A stretch of 64,000 nucleotides of DNA from Autumnicola musiva (GCF_031846585.1 NZ_JAVRHK010000009.1:62001-126000), one strand, 5' to 3'. Counted from the stretch's first letter, positions 43,494 through 53,161 are shown. Translations and numbers: made by a program. Notes: generated by a model not told the origin, from the sequence alone.

Positions 43494-44117
43494 ATGTACA
43501 GAAGATTTATAAAACCTTTAATGGATAGGGCCATAGCATTTATTGCTCTGGTGATTTTAAGTCCCCTTTTATTAATAGCCTTTATTTTATTGGCTTTTGC
43601 TAATAGTGGTAAACCCTTTTTTTTCCAGGAAAGGCCGGGGAAAAATTCCAGAATTTTTAGGATTGTCAAATTTAAAACTATGACCGATAAACGGGATGAA
43701 AAAGGAAATTTGCTTTCCGATTCAGAACGGCTTACGGCAATTGGAAAAATAGTTAGAAAATCATCTATAGATGAAATCCCTCAGTTGTGGAACGTTTTAA
43801 AAGGGGAGATGAGTTTAATAGGTCCCAGGCCTTTACTACCGGAATACCTGCCTCTTTATGATGATTTCCAGAAGAGAAGGCATGAAGTAAAACCGGGAAT
43901 TACGGGTTGGGCAGCAGTCAATGGAAGGAATAGTTTAAACTGGGATGAAAAGTTCATAATGGATGTGTGGTATGTTGACCATTTGAGTTTTAGAATTGAT
44001 ATGTTGATTATAATAAAAACAATTCAAAAGGTAATACTCTCAGAAGGAGTAAATGCTGAAGGGCACTCTACCATGCCTAGATTTTCTGAATATATTAAAC
44101 AAAAAAACAGAATATGA
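43494..44117 (+). CDS. initiating sugar-phosphate transferase, PglC/WcaJ-like
   Basis: A short (207 aa) monotopic phosphoglycosyl transferase that transfers a sugar-1-phosphate to undecaprenyl phosphate and starts the repeat unit. One N-terminal hydrophobic helix (AFIALVILSPLLLIAFILLA), then FFFQERPGKNSRIFRIVKFKTMTD, SIDEIPQLWNVLKGEMSLIGPRPLLPEYL (Asp-Glu dyad) and RHEVKPGITGWAAVNGRN. The small size is that of PglC, which prefers UDP-diNAc-bacillosamine, and fits the PglE- and PglF-like genes downstream. It overlaps the next gene by 4 bases. Confidence 0.92.
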   Translation: MYRRFIKPLMDRAIAFIALVILSPLLLIAFILLAFANSGKPFFFQERPGKNSRIFRIVKFKTMTDKRDEKGNLLSDSERLTAIGKIVRKSSIDEIPQLWNVLKGEMSLIGPRPLLPEYLPLYDDFQKRRHEVKPGITGWAAVNGRNSLNWDEKFIMDVWYVDHLSFRIDMLIIIKTIQKVILSEGVNAEGHSTMPRFSEYIKQKNRI

Positions 44118-45148
44118 ATATTTTAGTTACTGGTGCCGGAGCATTATTGGGACAGGGAATATTAAGATCATTAAATGAGATAAAAGGTAATATGACAATC
44201 CATACCTGTGATCCTGCCTGGAGATCTGGCGGGCATTGGTTAGGCGATTTTGCACATACTATTCCCTTAGCTACCGACAATAATTATATAGTAGAAATAT
44301 CTAGACTAATTTCAGAGAATAATATAAACTTGCTATTTATAGGGACAGATGTAGAACTTCCTGTATTTGCGGAAAATAAGGAAAAACTGGAATCTCAGTT
44401 TAATTTGAAAATAATTGTATCCAATAAGAAGGTTATAGAGATAGCAAATAATAAATATCTGACTGCTAAATTTTTACAGGAGAATGATTATCCTTTTCCT
44501 TATTCTGTACTTTCGGAAGATAAGAAGGGAGTAAAAGAGTTAAAAGAAAAATCAGCATATCCATATTTTGCAAAACCTGTGGATGGGGCACGTTCTAAAG
44601 GAATTGTAAAAGTTGAAAATGAAAAAATTTTAGATGAAATTACCTCGTATCCTAATAACCTGGTAATTCAGGAATTCATTTCAGAAGAAGAAGGAGAGTT
44701 TACTTCAGGTTGTCTTGTGCTAGACGGTAAAGCTGTTGCAGTGGTTACCTTGAAAAGAGATTTAAGAGACGGGAATACTTACCGGGCATATTATGAAAAG
44801 GAATTTACCCGGTATGATGAGACTATAAAGAAAATAGCAGAAAGCCTGGGAGTGGAAGGGCCATGCAATTTTCAATTTAGAATTAGAAACGGGGAGCCGG
44901 TAATTTTTGAAATTAATGCCAGGTTTAGTGGTACAACACCATTAAGAAGCTTTTTTGGGTTTAATGAAGTGGAGGCAGTTGTAAATCATTATACCAATCA
45001 GCAAAAAATTTCTCAGCCTGAGCTAAGGGAAGGTGAAGTTTTGAGAGTGTGGGCAGATTTATTTATTCCTAAAGAAGAGGCCGAAAGATTTAATGCTTCA
45101 AAGGAAATTGAAAAGCCTGAAGCCGAATATCATCCATTCAAAAAGTAG
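44114..45148 (+). CDS. ATP-grasp ligase
   Basis: A CarB/PylC-like ATP-grasp protein of 344 residues. It has a pre-ATP-grasp Rossmann start (NILVTGAGALLGQGILRSL), the nucleotide-binding FAKPVDGARSKGIVKV and VIQEFISEEEGEF, and the Mg-binding FEINARFSGTTPLRSFFG. Enzymes of this kind form an amide or peptide-like bond through an acyl phosphate. Overlap with the sugar transferase gene (ATGA) suggests an acceptor linked to the first sugar. It may acylate the 4-amino group with an amino acid, in place of PglD. That is inference. Confidence 0.75.
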   Translation: MNILVTGAGALLGQGILRSLNEIKGNMTIHTCDPAWRSGGHWLGDFAHTIPLATDNNYIVEISRLISENNINLLFIGTDVELPVFAENKEKLESQFNLKIIVSNKKVIEIANNKYLTAKFLQENDYPFPYSVLSEDKKGVKELKEKSAYPYFAKPVDGARSKGIVKVENEKILDEITSYPNNLVIQEFISEEEGEFTSGCLVLDGKAVAVVTLKRDLRDGNTYRAYYEKEFTRYDETIKKIAESLGVEGPCNFQFRIRNGEPVIFEINARFSGTTPLRSFFGFNEVEAVVNHYTNQQKISQPELREGEVLRVWADLFIPKEEAERFNASKEIEKPEAEYHPFKK

Positions 45149-45152
45149 CAAG

Positions 45153-46058
45153 ATGAAATTTTTAATATTTGGAGGTAGCGGATTCATTGGGAGCTATTTG
45201 ACTAAATATATCAATAAAAACGGAGGAGAAGCGGTTCCTGCTTCCCGTTCCGGAGGAGAGAATGGCATAGCTGTGGATATTTGTGATGAAAAAAGCTTTG
45301 GTGCAATAAATTTTCAGCCGGATGTGATTGTAAATTGCGCATCAATTGTTCCGCAGAAAGGAAAATCTTCAAAAGATCCGGAATTTTTAAAAGAGCTTTT
45401 TCTAACCAACACCGTTGGAGCCGTAAATATTGCAAATTGGGCAGTTAAAAATAAGATCAGTCAGATTATTAACTGTTCTACATTAGTAGTGGTTAAAAAG
45501 CCGTGGCCTAATCCATTAAAAGAAGAATATGAGGCTCTGCCTGGAGGAGCACATGCAGGATACTGCATGTCCAAGCTAAGCCAGGAGCAGTTAATGGATG
45601 AGTGTGTGGCTAATGGAGATGTTAAACTTACCCATGTGAGACTATCAGCTGTCTATGGAGAAGAAATGGTTCCTGAAGGTATTATTTTTAATATTTTGAA
45701 AAAGCTGATGAAAAATGAAGAGGTTCAATTAATAGATGCGGAAAAAAATACTGTTGACTTTATAAATGTGGAAGATGTTTGCCGGGGAATTTATGCAATT
45801 GGCCGGTCAACCAGCCAATATAATAGGATAAATCTGGCTAGTGGCGAACCCGTTTCAATTTATAATTTGGCAGTGCAGCTTAAAGAGCTAACACATTCTG
45901 ATTCTCCAATCGTGAATTCTGTATCTTCAGAAGTTGGTTCCGAAGCAAATATAGATATATCGCGCCTTCAGCAGGTAATTGGTTCTACATATAACAGCTT
46001 TATTCCATTAAAAGAGGGCTTAGATAATGTGGTTTCAAAATTCAAAAGAGAAAACTAA
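45153..46058 (+). CDS. NAD-dependent epimerase/dehydratase (extended SDR)
   Basis: A 301-residue SDR: MKFLIFGGSGFIGSYLTKYI, VIVNCASIVPQKG, INCSTLVVVK (Ser/Thr) and GYCMSKLSQEQ as YxxxK, followed by FINVEDVCRGIYAI. The frame is open upstream to 45093, but the ATG at 45153 gives the canonical Rossmann start and avoids overlap with the preceding gene. It is not one of the well-known nucleotide-sugar epimerase types. It probably acts as reductase or epimerase on an intermediate sugar in the initiation module. Confidence 0.8.
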   Translation: MKFLIFGGSGFIGSYLTKYINKNGGEAVPASRSGGENGIAVDICDEKSFGAINFQPDVIVNCASIVPQKGKSSKDPEFLKELFLTNTVGAVNIANWAVKNKISQIINCSTLVVVKKPWPNPLKEEYEALPGGAHAGYCMSKLSQEQLMDECVANGDVKLTHVRLSAVYGEEMVPEGIIFNILKKLMKNEEVQLIDAEKNTVDFINVEDVCRGIYAIGRSTSQYNRINLASGEPVSIYNLAVQLKELTHSDSPIVNSVSSEVGSEANIDISRLQQVIGSTYNSFIPLKEGLDNVVSKFKREN

Positions 46059-46070
46059 AAAATATTTGAA

Positions 46071-46721
46071 TTGAAGTATTTAATTTTTGGTGATGTACAT
46101 GGTAATTTGCCTGCTTTGGAAAAGCTTTTTAAGCTTGAGAAAGGCAATTATGACAAAGCAATTTGTCATGGGGATGTGGTTAATTACGGGCCCTGGAGCA
46201 ATGAATGCGTGGATCTGTTGGAAAGTATACCAAATTTGGTAAAATTGCTGGGCAATCATGAAGAGAACTATCTGGGTGGTAACTATACAGGTTCCAATGA
46301 GGTGGCTAATGCCTTTTTCAAATTTTGCTATCCTGGCTTTAGCAGAGTGGATGAAATTTCAAATTATCAGAAAAGTACACGAACTGAAGATTTCAATATT
46401 CAGCATACTATAAGAAGCAGATACATTTTTCCTGATTCCGATTTGGAAGAACTTCACCTGGATAAAAATTATATTATAGGACATTCCCATTATCAGTTTG
46501 ACAGATCTTTTAGAGACCACCGCCTGGTAAATACCGGAAGTTTAGGTCAGAATCGCAGATTATTAAACGTGGCAGAGTATGTGCTTTTAGATGAAGAAAA
46601 AGGACTGGTAGAGCTTAAATCTTTTGAATATGACATTGAAAAAGTAATCAGCCGAATGGTGCAAGATGAGTATCCTGAAATTTGCATAAATTATTACAGA
46701 AATAAACCTACAACAATATGA
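46071..46721 (+). CDS. metallophosphoesterase (YfcE/calcineurin-like)
   Basis: A 216-residue phosphoesterase with a dimetal centre: FGDVHGNLPALEKL (Asp, His), HGDVVNYGPWS, LLGNHEENY and IIGHSHYQF, LVNTGSLGQNR. The start is TTG at 46071 because the metal motif begins eight residues later and no nearer ATG fits. Its stop overlaps the aminotransferase start by 4 bases. It may remove a phosphate from a sugar phosphate or nucleotide in this pathway; the substrate is unknown. Confidence 0.82.
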   Translation: MKYLIFGDVHGNLPALEKLFKLEKGNYDKAICHGDVVNYGPWSNECVDLLESIPNLVKLLGNHEENYLGGNYTGSNEVANAFFKFCYPGFSRVDEISNYQKSTRTEDFNIQHTIRSRYIFPDSDLEELHLDKNYIIGHSHYQFDRSFRDHRLVNTGSLGQNRRLLNVAEYVLLDEEKGLVELKSFEYDIEKVISRMVQDEYPEICINYYRNKPTTI

Positions 46722-47863
46722 AGCCAAAAATCTGGCTTTCCTCGCCACATATGGGAGGAAACGAACAAAAATATATAAATGAAGCCTTTGAGAAAAATTG
46801 GATAGCACCCCTGGGACCCAATGTATCGGGCTTTGAAGAGGATATTAAGAAATATCTCCAAAATGATGATATTCATAATTTTGAAGTAGCAGCTTTAAGT
46901 TCCGGAACGGCTGCACTTCACCTGGCATTAATCCTGCTGGGAGTAGAGCGGGGAGATGAGGTAATATGCCAGAGTATGACTTTTGCCGCATCTGCAAATC
47001 CTATTGCATATCTTGGCGCAACTCCAATTTTTATTGATAGTGAGCTGGATACACTTAATCTCTCACCGGAGTATATGGAGGAAGCGATTAAAGATCGGAT
47101 AAAAAAAGGCAAAAAGCCAAAGGCTATTATCGCTGTTCACTTATATGGTATGCCCTATAAGATAGATGAAATACATAAAATTGCCGGGGAATATGATATC
47201 CCGGTTATTGAAGATAGTGCTGAAGCCCTGGGAAGTTCTTACAAAGGACAAAAATGTGGAACTTTTGGAGAAATAAACATTTTGTCCTTTAATGGCAATA
47301 AGATTATTACCACCTCAGGTGGTGGTGCACTGGTAACCCAAAATGCAGCATTAAAGAAAAGAGCTGTCTTTTTGGCAACCCAGGCAAGAGATGAAGCAGC
47401 ACATTACCAGCATAGTGAAATTGGTTATAATTACAGGATGAGTAATATTTGTGCCGGTATAGGAAGAGGGCAAATGGAAGTCCTGGATCAGAGAGTGGAG
47501 CAGAGAAGGAATATGAATAAATTTTACAACAGATTACTGGGTAATTTTAAAGGATTAACTGTTCATAATGAGCCTGATAATGACTATTTTTGTAATCATT
47601 GGCTTTCAGTTATAAGCTTTAATAGTAATTCTGAAAAACTTTCCCGGGAAGGTTTGCGTATGCATATGGAGCAGGAAAACATTGAAAGCAGGCCTTTATG
47701 GAAACCTATGGACATGCAGCCTGTATTTTCTGATGCTCCTTATTATGGTGAGAGAACAGCTGAAACGTTATTTGAAAATGGACTTTGTCTTCCTTCTGGT
47801 TCAAATTTAACAGAAGAAGAAATAGAAAGAATCTCAGAGTCGATTCAAAAATATTTTAAATAG
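46718..47863 (+). CDS. DegT/DnrJ/EryC1 aminotransferase, PglE-like
   Basis: A PLP enzyme of 381 residues that would aminate the 4-keto sugar made by the next gene product. Seen are IWLSSPHMGGNEQKYINEAF, ALSSGTAALHLALILLG, VIEDSAEALGSSYKG and LSFNGNKIITTSGGGALVT, in which the Lys of NGNK binds PLP. This version of the motif is typical of PglE-like enzymes in Flavobacteriia, and differs from the HPVKH of PseC at 14403. Product expected: a UDP-4-amino-4,6-dideoxy-HexNAc. Confidence 0.87.
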   Translation: MKPKIWLSSPHMGGNEQKYINEAFEKNWIAPLGPNVSGFEEDIKKYLQNDDIHNFEVAALSSGTAALHLALILLGVERGDEVICQSMTFAASANPIAYLGATPIFIDSELDTLNLSPEYMEEAIKDRIKKGKKPKAIIAVHLYGMPYKIDEIHKIAGEYDIPVIEDSAEALGSSYKGQKCGTFGEINILSFNGNKIITTSGGGALVTQNAALKKRAVFLATQARDEAAHYQHSEIGYNYRMSNICAGIGRGQMEVLDQRVEQRRNMNKFYNRLLGNFKGLTVHNEPDNDYFCNHWLSVISFNSNSEKLSREGLRMHMEQENIESRPLWKPMDMQPVFSDAPYYGERTAETLFENGLCLPSGSNLTEEEIERISESIQKYFK

Positions 47864-47876
47864 AATCCATTAAATA

Positions 47877-49862
47877 ATGGGGAATAAACTACATAGAGCT
47901 TTAGGGAAATTACCTACAGGGCCGGATGATGCATTAAACCTTAGGAATATTAAGTACCTCCCCCGTTGGGTGGTTTTTTTAATTGATATTGGCTTAGTTG
48001 CTATTTCCTCCATTTTCACGGCTTTTATATTACTGGATCTTACCCCCAATGTCTATGGCTTGATTGATATGGCAGATAAGGGAGTTATTATCATGATGAT
48101 AAATATCTTCTTCTTTTATGTTTTTAAAACTTATGCCGGAATAATTAGGTATTCCTCCAATATTGATGCTTTAAAGTTGTTGTTAGCTACTTTAAGTTCC
48201 TTTTTTACGCTGCTTATAATTAACCTTATCACTTCGCTTATCATTAACCAGAAGATTTTTCTTTTTGGAGCACTTCTGATAAACCTCTGGATTTCTTTCT
48301 CTTTATTGTTTCTATTCAGGTTGGCGGTTAAGCAGATATATGAATATTTTAAATTTGTTCAGAAAGATGAAAATCTCATAAAGGCGGTAATACTTGGGGC
48401 AGATGAAAATGCTATCTCAATAGCGGGTGCTCTTGATATTGAACATCCTAAAAGGTTCAGGATCGTGGGATTTTTAACTAATGAAAAGCATAATAAAAGT
48501 ATACGTTTACTGGATAAACCTGTATTAAAATACGGTAAGCATATTCATGAGGAGGTAAAATCACTTAATGCAGATGCTGTAGTTTTTTCTGAAAGCAAAT
48601 TTTCTGCAGAAGAAAGGTATAAAATGGTTGAAGACTGTTTGGAGCATGGCGTTAGCGTATATAATGCTCCTATTGTCTCAACCTGGGGAGAAGATAAACC
48701 TATAGCACAAAAAGTGCAAAGTCTTCAAATTGAAGATCTTTTAGACAGGGAACCTATTCAGCTTGATGTTCAGAATAAAATTGACCAGCTAACAGGTAAA
48801 ACCATTCTGGTTACCGGGGGAGCAGGCTCTATAGGTAGCGAAATTGTAAGGCAGGTGGCAGAATACAATCCTAAGCGGTTAATAATTCTGGATCAGGCAG
48901 AAACGCCTCTTCATAATGTGCAATTGGAAATTGAGTCTAAATTTCCTGATCTTGATTATAAATGTATCATTTGCGATGTTGGGAATTATAAGCGTCTCGA
49001 ACTTATGTTTCGCAACAATAACATAGATGTTATTTATCACGCGGCGGCTTATAAACATGTTCCCCTAATGGAACAGAATCCTCATGAAGCTATATTTGTT
49101 AATATTTCAGGGACTAAAAACCTGGCTGATCTGGCATTAAAATATAATGCAGGTCATTTTGTAATGGTATCTACAGATAAAGCAGTAAATCCCAGCAATG
49201 TTATGGGAGCGTCAAAACGTGCTGCTGAAATGTATGTGCAATCTCTTTATCATCATCAGTTAAAAACCGGAAAAGAGACAACCAGGTTTATTACTACCAG
49301 GTTTGGTAATGTTCTTGGATCTAATGGTTCCGTTGTGCCGCTTTTCAAAAAACAAATTGAAAAAGGAGGGCCGGTAACAATTACTCATCCCGGAATTATT
49401 AGGTATTTTATGACCATACCTGAAGCTTGCCAACTTGTTCTGGAAGCCGGGGCTATGGGTAAAGGAGGGGAGATATTTGTTTTTGATATGGGTGAGCCGG
49501 TAAAGATAATGGATCTCGCCATCAAAATGATTAAACTTGCGGGTTATGAACCTAATAAACAAATTAGTATTAAGATTACCGGACTTCGTCCCGGGGAGAA
49601 ACTTTATGAAGAATTATTAAATAATGAGGCTAAAACTTTACCAACTCATCATGCTAAAATTATGATAGGTCAGGATGTTGTTCGGGATTATGAAAAGATT
49701 AGTGAAAAAATAGATGGAGTTATCAATTCAGCTAATAAACTTAAAAGTGATAAAGTGGTTGCAAAACTTAAAGACCTGATCCCCGAGTTTATAAGCAATA
49801 ATTCATCTTTTCAAAGGTTGGATAAAGTAAGTAAGAATTCAGAAGCCAAAAATTTATCTTAA
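47877..49862 (+). CDS. membrane-bound UDP-GlcNAc 4,6-dehydratase, PglF/CapD/WbpM-like
   Basis: A 661-residue protein with four N-terminal transmembrane helices (residues about 28-155), a first Rossmann-like CoA-binding-type domain, and a catalytic SDR domain from about residue 305. Motifs: ILVTGGAGSIGSEIVRQ, HAAAYKHVPLMEQNPHEA, VSTDKAVNPSNVMGASKR, and TRFGNVLGSNGSVVPLF. The changed YxxxK to MxxxK is typical for this group, which makes UDP-4-keto-6-deoxy-GlcNAc without C5 inversion. It thus runs a second UDP-GlcNAc dehydratase branch beside PseB, serving the PglE and PglC homologues. Confidence 0.92.
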   Translation: MGNKLHRALGKLPTGPDDALNLRNIKYLPRWVVFLIDIGLVAISSIFTAFILLDLTPNVYGLIDMADKGVIIMMINIFFFYVFKTYAGIIRYSSNIDALKLLLATLSSFFTLLIINLITSLIINQKIFLFGALLINLWISFSLLFLFRLAVKQIYEYFKFVQKDENLIKAVILGADENAISIAGALDIEHPKRFRIVGFLTNEKHNKSIRLLDKPVLKYGKHIHEEVKSLNADAVVFSESKFSAEERYKMVEDCLEHGVSVYNAPIVSTWGEDKPIAQKVQSLQIEDLLDREPIQLDVQNKIDQLTGKTILVTGGAGSIGSEIVRQVAEYNPKRLIILDQAETPLHNVQLEIESKFPDLDYKCIICDVGNYKRLELMFRNNNIDVIYHAAAYKHVPLMEQNPHEAIFVNISGTKNLADLALKYNAGHFVMVSTDKAVNPSNVMGASKRAAEMYVQSLYHHQLKTGKETTRFITTRFGNVLGSNGSVVPLFKKQIEKGGPVTITHPGIIRYFMTIPEACQLVLEAGAMGKGGEIFVFDMGEPVKIMDLAIKMIKLAGYEPNKQISIKITGLRPGEKLYEELLNNEAKTLPTHHAKIMIGQDVVRDYEKISEKIDGVINSANKLKSDKVVAKLKDLIPEFISNNSSFQRLDKVSKNSEAKNLS

Positions 49863-49905
49863 CACAATTTTAGTTTCTTAAAGTTTAACCTTTACATTAT
49901 AAAAG

Positions 49906-49913
49906 TATATTTG
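49906..49913 (+). promoter_or_regulatory. promoter for the wza-wzc genes (TATATTTG)
   Basis: TATATTTG is an exact -7 match 23 bases before the wza ATG, with TTTA (49884-49887) 18 bases upstream in the -33 place. It gives the export genes their own transcript besides any read-through. Confidence 0.6.
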
Positions 49914-49935
49914 CAATTTTTGATTTTAAAAATTT

Positions 49936-50694
49936 ATGAGAAAACCTTTCCTTTTTATGCTGCTCCTGGCAGTCCTTTCCGGATGCTCTACCCGGGAAGA
50001 AATAGTTTATTTCCAAAATGCTGAAAAATTAGAAGGAATGGAAAATCTTTTAGATTATGAGGCTGTTATTCAACCTAATGATGTCCTTTATATTAGCGTT
50101 TCCTCTCAAATTCAGGAAGTAGTTGAGCCTTTTCAAAGGAACAATAGAGGCCAGCAAGGAGGAGGTGGAGGAGGAGGAAATTCCACCCTTTCCGGTTATC
50201 TGGTCGATTCGGAAGGCTTTATCCAATATCCTGTCCTGGGACAGGTAAATGTAGCGGAACAAACAAGAAGGGAGCTGGAGCAGACGCTTCAAGCCCAGGT
50301 TAGAAAATATGTTACAGATGCTGTGGTAAACATAAGATTTCTTAATTATACCGTTACCGTATTGGGAGAGGTGAACGCCAGGGTTCCTGTTGAAGATGGT
50401 AGAATTTCCATGCCCCAGCTATTAGCTGAGGCGGGAGGAATTCCTTATACCGGAAAACGTGAAAATATCATGGTTATAAGGGAAGTTAATGGAGTAAAAT
50501 CTGTTGGACATGTAGATATGACTGAGGCAGATATATTTAACAGTCCATTCTATTATTTAAGACAAAATGATATTGTCTATATAGAACCCACTTATCGCCA
50601 GGTGAAGTCTGCCGGTTTTTTTACAAGCTATCAAGGTATAATTTCTGTGGGTACCACTATTATTAGTTTATACTTACTTATTAATAGTTTATAA
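49936..50694 (+). CDS. wza: polysaccharide export outer-membrane lipoprotein, Wza-like
   Basis: A periplasm-facing export channel subunit. The signal peptide ends in the lipobox LSGC (Cys near residue 17). The polysaccharide export domain starts at YEAVIQPNDVLYISVSSQ; one SLBB-type segment follows at TVTVLGEVNARVPVEDG. A poly-Gly loop lies around residues 74-83. The C-terminus ends with a hydrophobic helix (IISVGTTIISLYLLINSL). At 252 residues it is shorter than E. coli Wza, as in other Bacteroidota. It is followed after 3 bases by wzc. Confidence 0.9.
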   Translation: MRKPFLFMLLLAVLSGCSTREEIVYFQNAEKLEGMENLLDYEAVIQPNDVLYISVSSQIQEVVEPFQRNNRGQQGGGGGGGNSTLSGYLVDSEGFIQYPVLGQVNVAEQTRRELEQTLQAQVRKYVTDAVVNIRFLNYTVTVLGEVNARVPVEDGRISMPQLLAEAGGIPYTGKRENIMVIREVNGVKSVGHVDMTEADIFNSPFYYLRQNDIVYIEPTYRQVKSAGFFTSYQGIISVGTTIISLYLLINSL

Positions 50695-50697
50695 TAG

Positions 50698-53109
50698 ATG
50701 GAAGAATTAGAAGGATTTCAGGAAAACCAGCAAGAATCGAATTTTGATCTTAAAGCAGAACTTTATAAGTATCTGAAGCATTGGAAATGGCTTCTCTTCG
50801 GTTTAATAGTAGGAGGGGTGATTGCTTACCTTTATAATCGTTACACTATTCCACAATACCATTCAGAATCTTCTATGATGATTGTGAAAGATCAGGATAA
50901 AAGTGTAATGAGTGCCATACCTTCAGGAAACAGTTCTATACTTTCTCTTGAAAATTCCACATTGGCGAATCAAATTGTCACCCTTAGATCCAAACAAATG
51001 GTGGCTAGCGTTGTAGATGAATTAGACCATAATATATCCTATTATATTGAAGGAAATGTTATCACGGTTGAAGCTTATAAAAGTAGCCCCATAATTCTTA
51101 ATTTTCAAACTCCTGATTCAATTCTTCATAAGAAATCTGAAACATTGTTAATAACTCCAAGGACAGATGATAATTTTTTATTGCAGGTGGAAAAATTCGG
51201 TTATTCCAGCACACATGAAATTGGGGAAGAACTTGAAATAGCGGGATTAAATTTTACGGTTGAAAGGAGAATAGTAGATGGATCTGTTCAGGAATGGAAT
51301 AATCCGGTAACTGTTAAGGTGAGACCATTAAATGATGTGGTAGGTGGCTATATTGCAAGCCTTGAAATAGGTCAGAAAGGAAGGGCTGAAGATGTTTTAG
51401 CTTTAAGTATGACTCAGGAGTCACCGGAAAAATCGGAAGATTTTCTGAACACCCTTATGGAAAATTTTAATGAGCAGGGTGTTGCTGATAAAAGAGAGGT
51501 AGCTGAGAATACTACTGCCTTTATTCAGGAGAGATTGGAAATAATCACTGAGGAACTTGACTCAGTTGAAGGAGGTATGGCAGAATTTAAGCGGGATAAT
51601 CAGATTATGGATGTTGCCAGTGGAGCCTCGCAATTTCAATCCCGTTATTCTGCAGCAGAGCAGCAAATATTCGGTCTTGAAACTCAGCAACAATTAATTC
51701 AGTCTGTACAGCAACGTTTAGAAGAAGAGGAAGAATTTTCATTATTACCTTCTGATATTGGTATTTCGGAATCAGGAATTTCCGGTCAGATTACCAGGTA
51801 TAATACATTAGTACTGCAGAGAAATGATTTGCTTAATAAATCAACTGAGGAGAATCCGGTAATCCAGAGAATTAGTCAGCAACTTCAATCAATTAGAAGT
51901 AACCTCCTGGATAATATTGAAAGTACAAAAAGATCATTAAATATCCAGCGAAACGAATTACTGGAACGGGAACAGGCTGCGCAGGGACAATTTAGCAGTT
52001 TTCCGGGACTGGAGCGTGGAATAAGGACAATTGAGCGACAACAGCAAATTAAAGAACAACTCTACTTATTTTTGTTACAAAGACGCGAAGAAGCTGCTAT
52101 TTCATATGCTTCAACATCTTCCGTAGCGAGGGTAGTGGATCCTGCATTTACTTATGCAAATTCTGTTGACCCAAAACCATGGCTTATTCTTTTAGGTGGA
52201 TTAATTCTAGGTTTACTTCTTCCACTAATTGTAATTTTTATAAGAAATTTCTTAGACACGAAAGTACACCATAAGGGTGATTTAAATAGTTTAACCCAAA
52301 GTATTCCATTCATTGGAGAAGTTCCAAGGATTGCAGCCGGACAAAGTGAGGTCATAGAAACAAATGATCGTTCACCCCTTGCAGAATCCTTCAGGATCTT
52401 ACGTACTAACATGGCATACCTTATACAGAGCAAGAATAAGGACAGAGGAGAGGTGATCTTTGTAACTTCTACTATAAAAGGAGAAGGTAAAACTTTTATC
52501 TCTTATAATCTTGCACGTACCTTTGCCAGTACAAAAAGAAATGTTCTGTTAATTGGAGCTGATATTCGTAATCCTAAATTGCACCGGTACAGTGGTGAAA
52601 ATATGGGCCATAAAGGTTTATCAGATTACCTGTATGATTATGATGTTAATGAAGAAAATATTATTGTTAGTTCCAAAGAAGAGGATTTAAAAGTAGATTT
52701 AATCCTTTCAGGGTCTATCCCCCCCAATCCGGCTGAGCTATTCATGAATGACAGAATGAAGAATTTGTTGGACTTTGCTGCCAATAATTATGATTACGTT
52801 ATTCTTGATACAGCTCCAACAATGATAGTAACCGATACTTTATTGATAAGTCCTTTGGCTGATACTACTATTTACGTTACCAGAGCTGATTACACGGAAA
52901 AAAAGCTCCTGGATTTCCCGAAAGACCTCAAGAGACAGGGAAAATTGAAAGGACTTGCAGTTGTATTGAATGATGTGGATTACTCTAAATTTTCTTACGG
53001 AGCAAAATATGGTTATTCCTACGGCTATGGTTATGGCTATGGAAAAGAAGAAGAAAGCAGAATGAAAAAAATTTTTCGGAATCCTTTTTCTAAAAAAACT
53101 AAGAAGTAG
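50698..53109 (+). CDS. wzc: Wzc-like polysaccharide co-polymerase and tyrosine autokinase
   Basis: An 803-residue inner-membrane protein that controls chain length and export. TM1 is around residues 28-48 (WLLFGLIVGGVIAYLY) after a Wzz-type start; a long periplasmic coiled-coil region follows, then TM2 near 485-507. The cytoplasmic BY-kinase has Walker A STIKGEGKTFIS, Walker A' LLIGADIRNPKLHR and Walker B YVILDTAPTM. The tail has a Tyr/Gly cluster (KYGYSYGYGYGYGKEEE) for autophosphorylation. The phosphatase at 53305 is the expected counterpart. Confidence 0.94.
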   Translation: MEELEGFQENQQESNFDLKAELYKYLKHWKWLLFGLIVGGVIAYLYNRYTIPQYHSESSMMIVKDQDKSVMSAIPSGNSSILSLENSTLANQIVTLRSKQMVASVVDELDHNISYYIEGNVITVEAYKSSPIILNFQTPDSILHKKSETLLITPRTDDNFLLQVEKFGYSSTHEIGEELEIAGLNFTVERRIVDGSVQEWNNPVTVKVRPLNDVVGGYIASLEIGQKGRAEDVLALSMTQESPEKSEDFLNTLMENFNEQGVADKREVAENTTAFIQERLEIITEELDSVEGGMAEFKRDNQIMDVASGASQFQSRYSAAEQQIFGLETQQQLIQSVQQRLEEEEEFSLLPSDIGISESGISGQITRYNTLVLQRNDLLNKSTEENPVIQRISQQLQSIRSNLLDNIESTKRSLNIQRNELLEREQAAQGQFSSFPGLERGIRTIERQQQIKEQLYLFLLQRREEAAISYASTSSVARVVDPAFTYANSVDPKPWLILLGGLILGLLLPLIVIFIRNFLDTKVHHKGDLNSLTQSIPFIGEVPRIAAGQSEVIETNDRSPLAESFRILRTNMAYLIQSKNKDRGEVIFVTSTIKGEGKTFISYNLARTFASTKRNVLLIGADIRNPKLHRYSGENMGHKGLSDYLYDYDVNEENIIVSSKEEDLKVDLILSGSIPPNPAELFMNDRMKNLLDFAANNYDYVILDTAPTMIVTDTLLISPLADTTIYVTRADYTEKKLLDFPKDLKRQGKLKGLAVVLNDVDYSKFSYGAKYGYSYGYGYGYGKEEESRMKKIFRNPFSKKTKK

Positions 53110-53135
53110 TAATAGTTAATTTATGATATATATTG

Positions 53136-53161
53136 CCCCGATGATTTAGTCTCGGGGTTTT
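53136..53161 (+). terminator. intrinsic terminator after wzc
   Basis: CCCCGA (53136-53141) pairs with TCGGGG (53152-53157), with a 10-base loop and TTTT directly after. It lies 26 bases after the wzc stop. It is probably the end of the main polysaccharide transcript. The following 140 bases show no gene. Confidence 0.65.
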
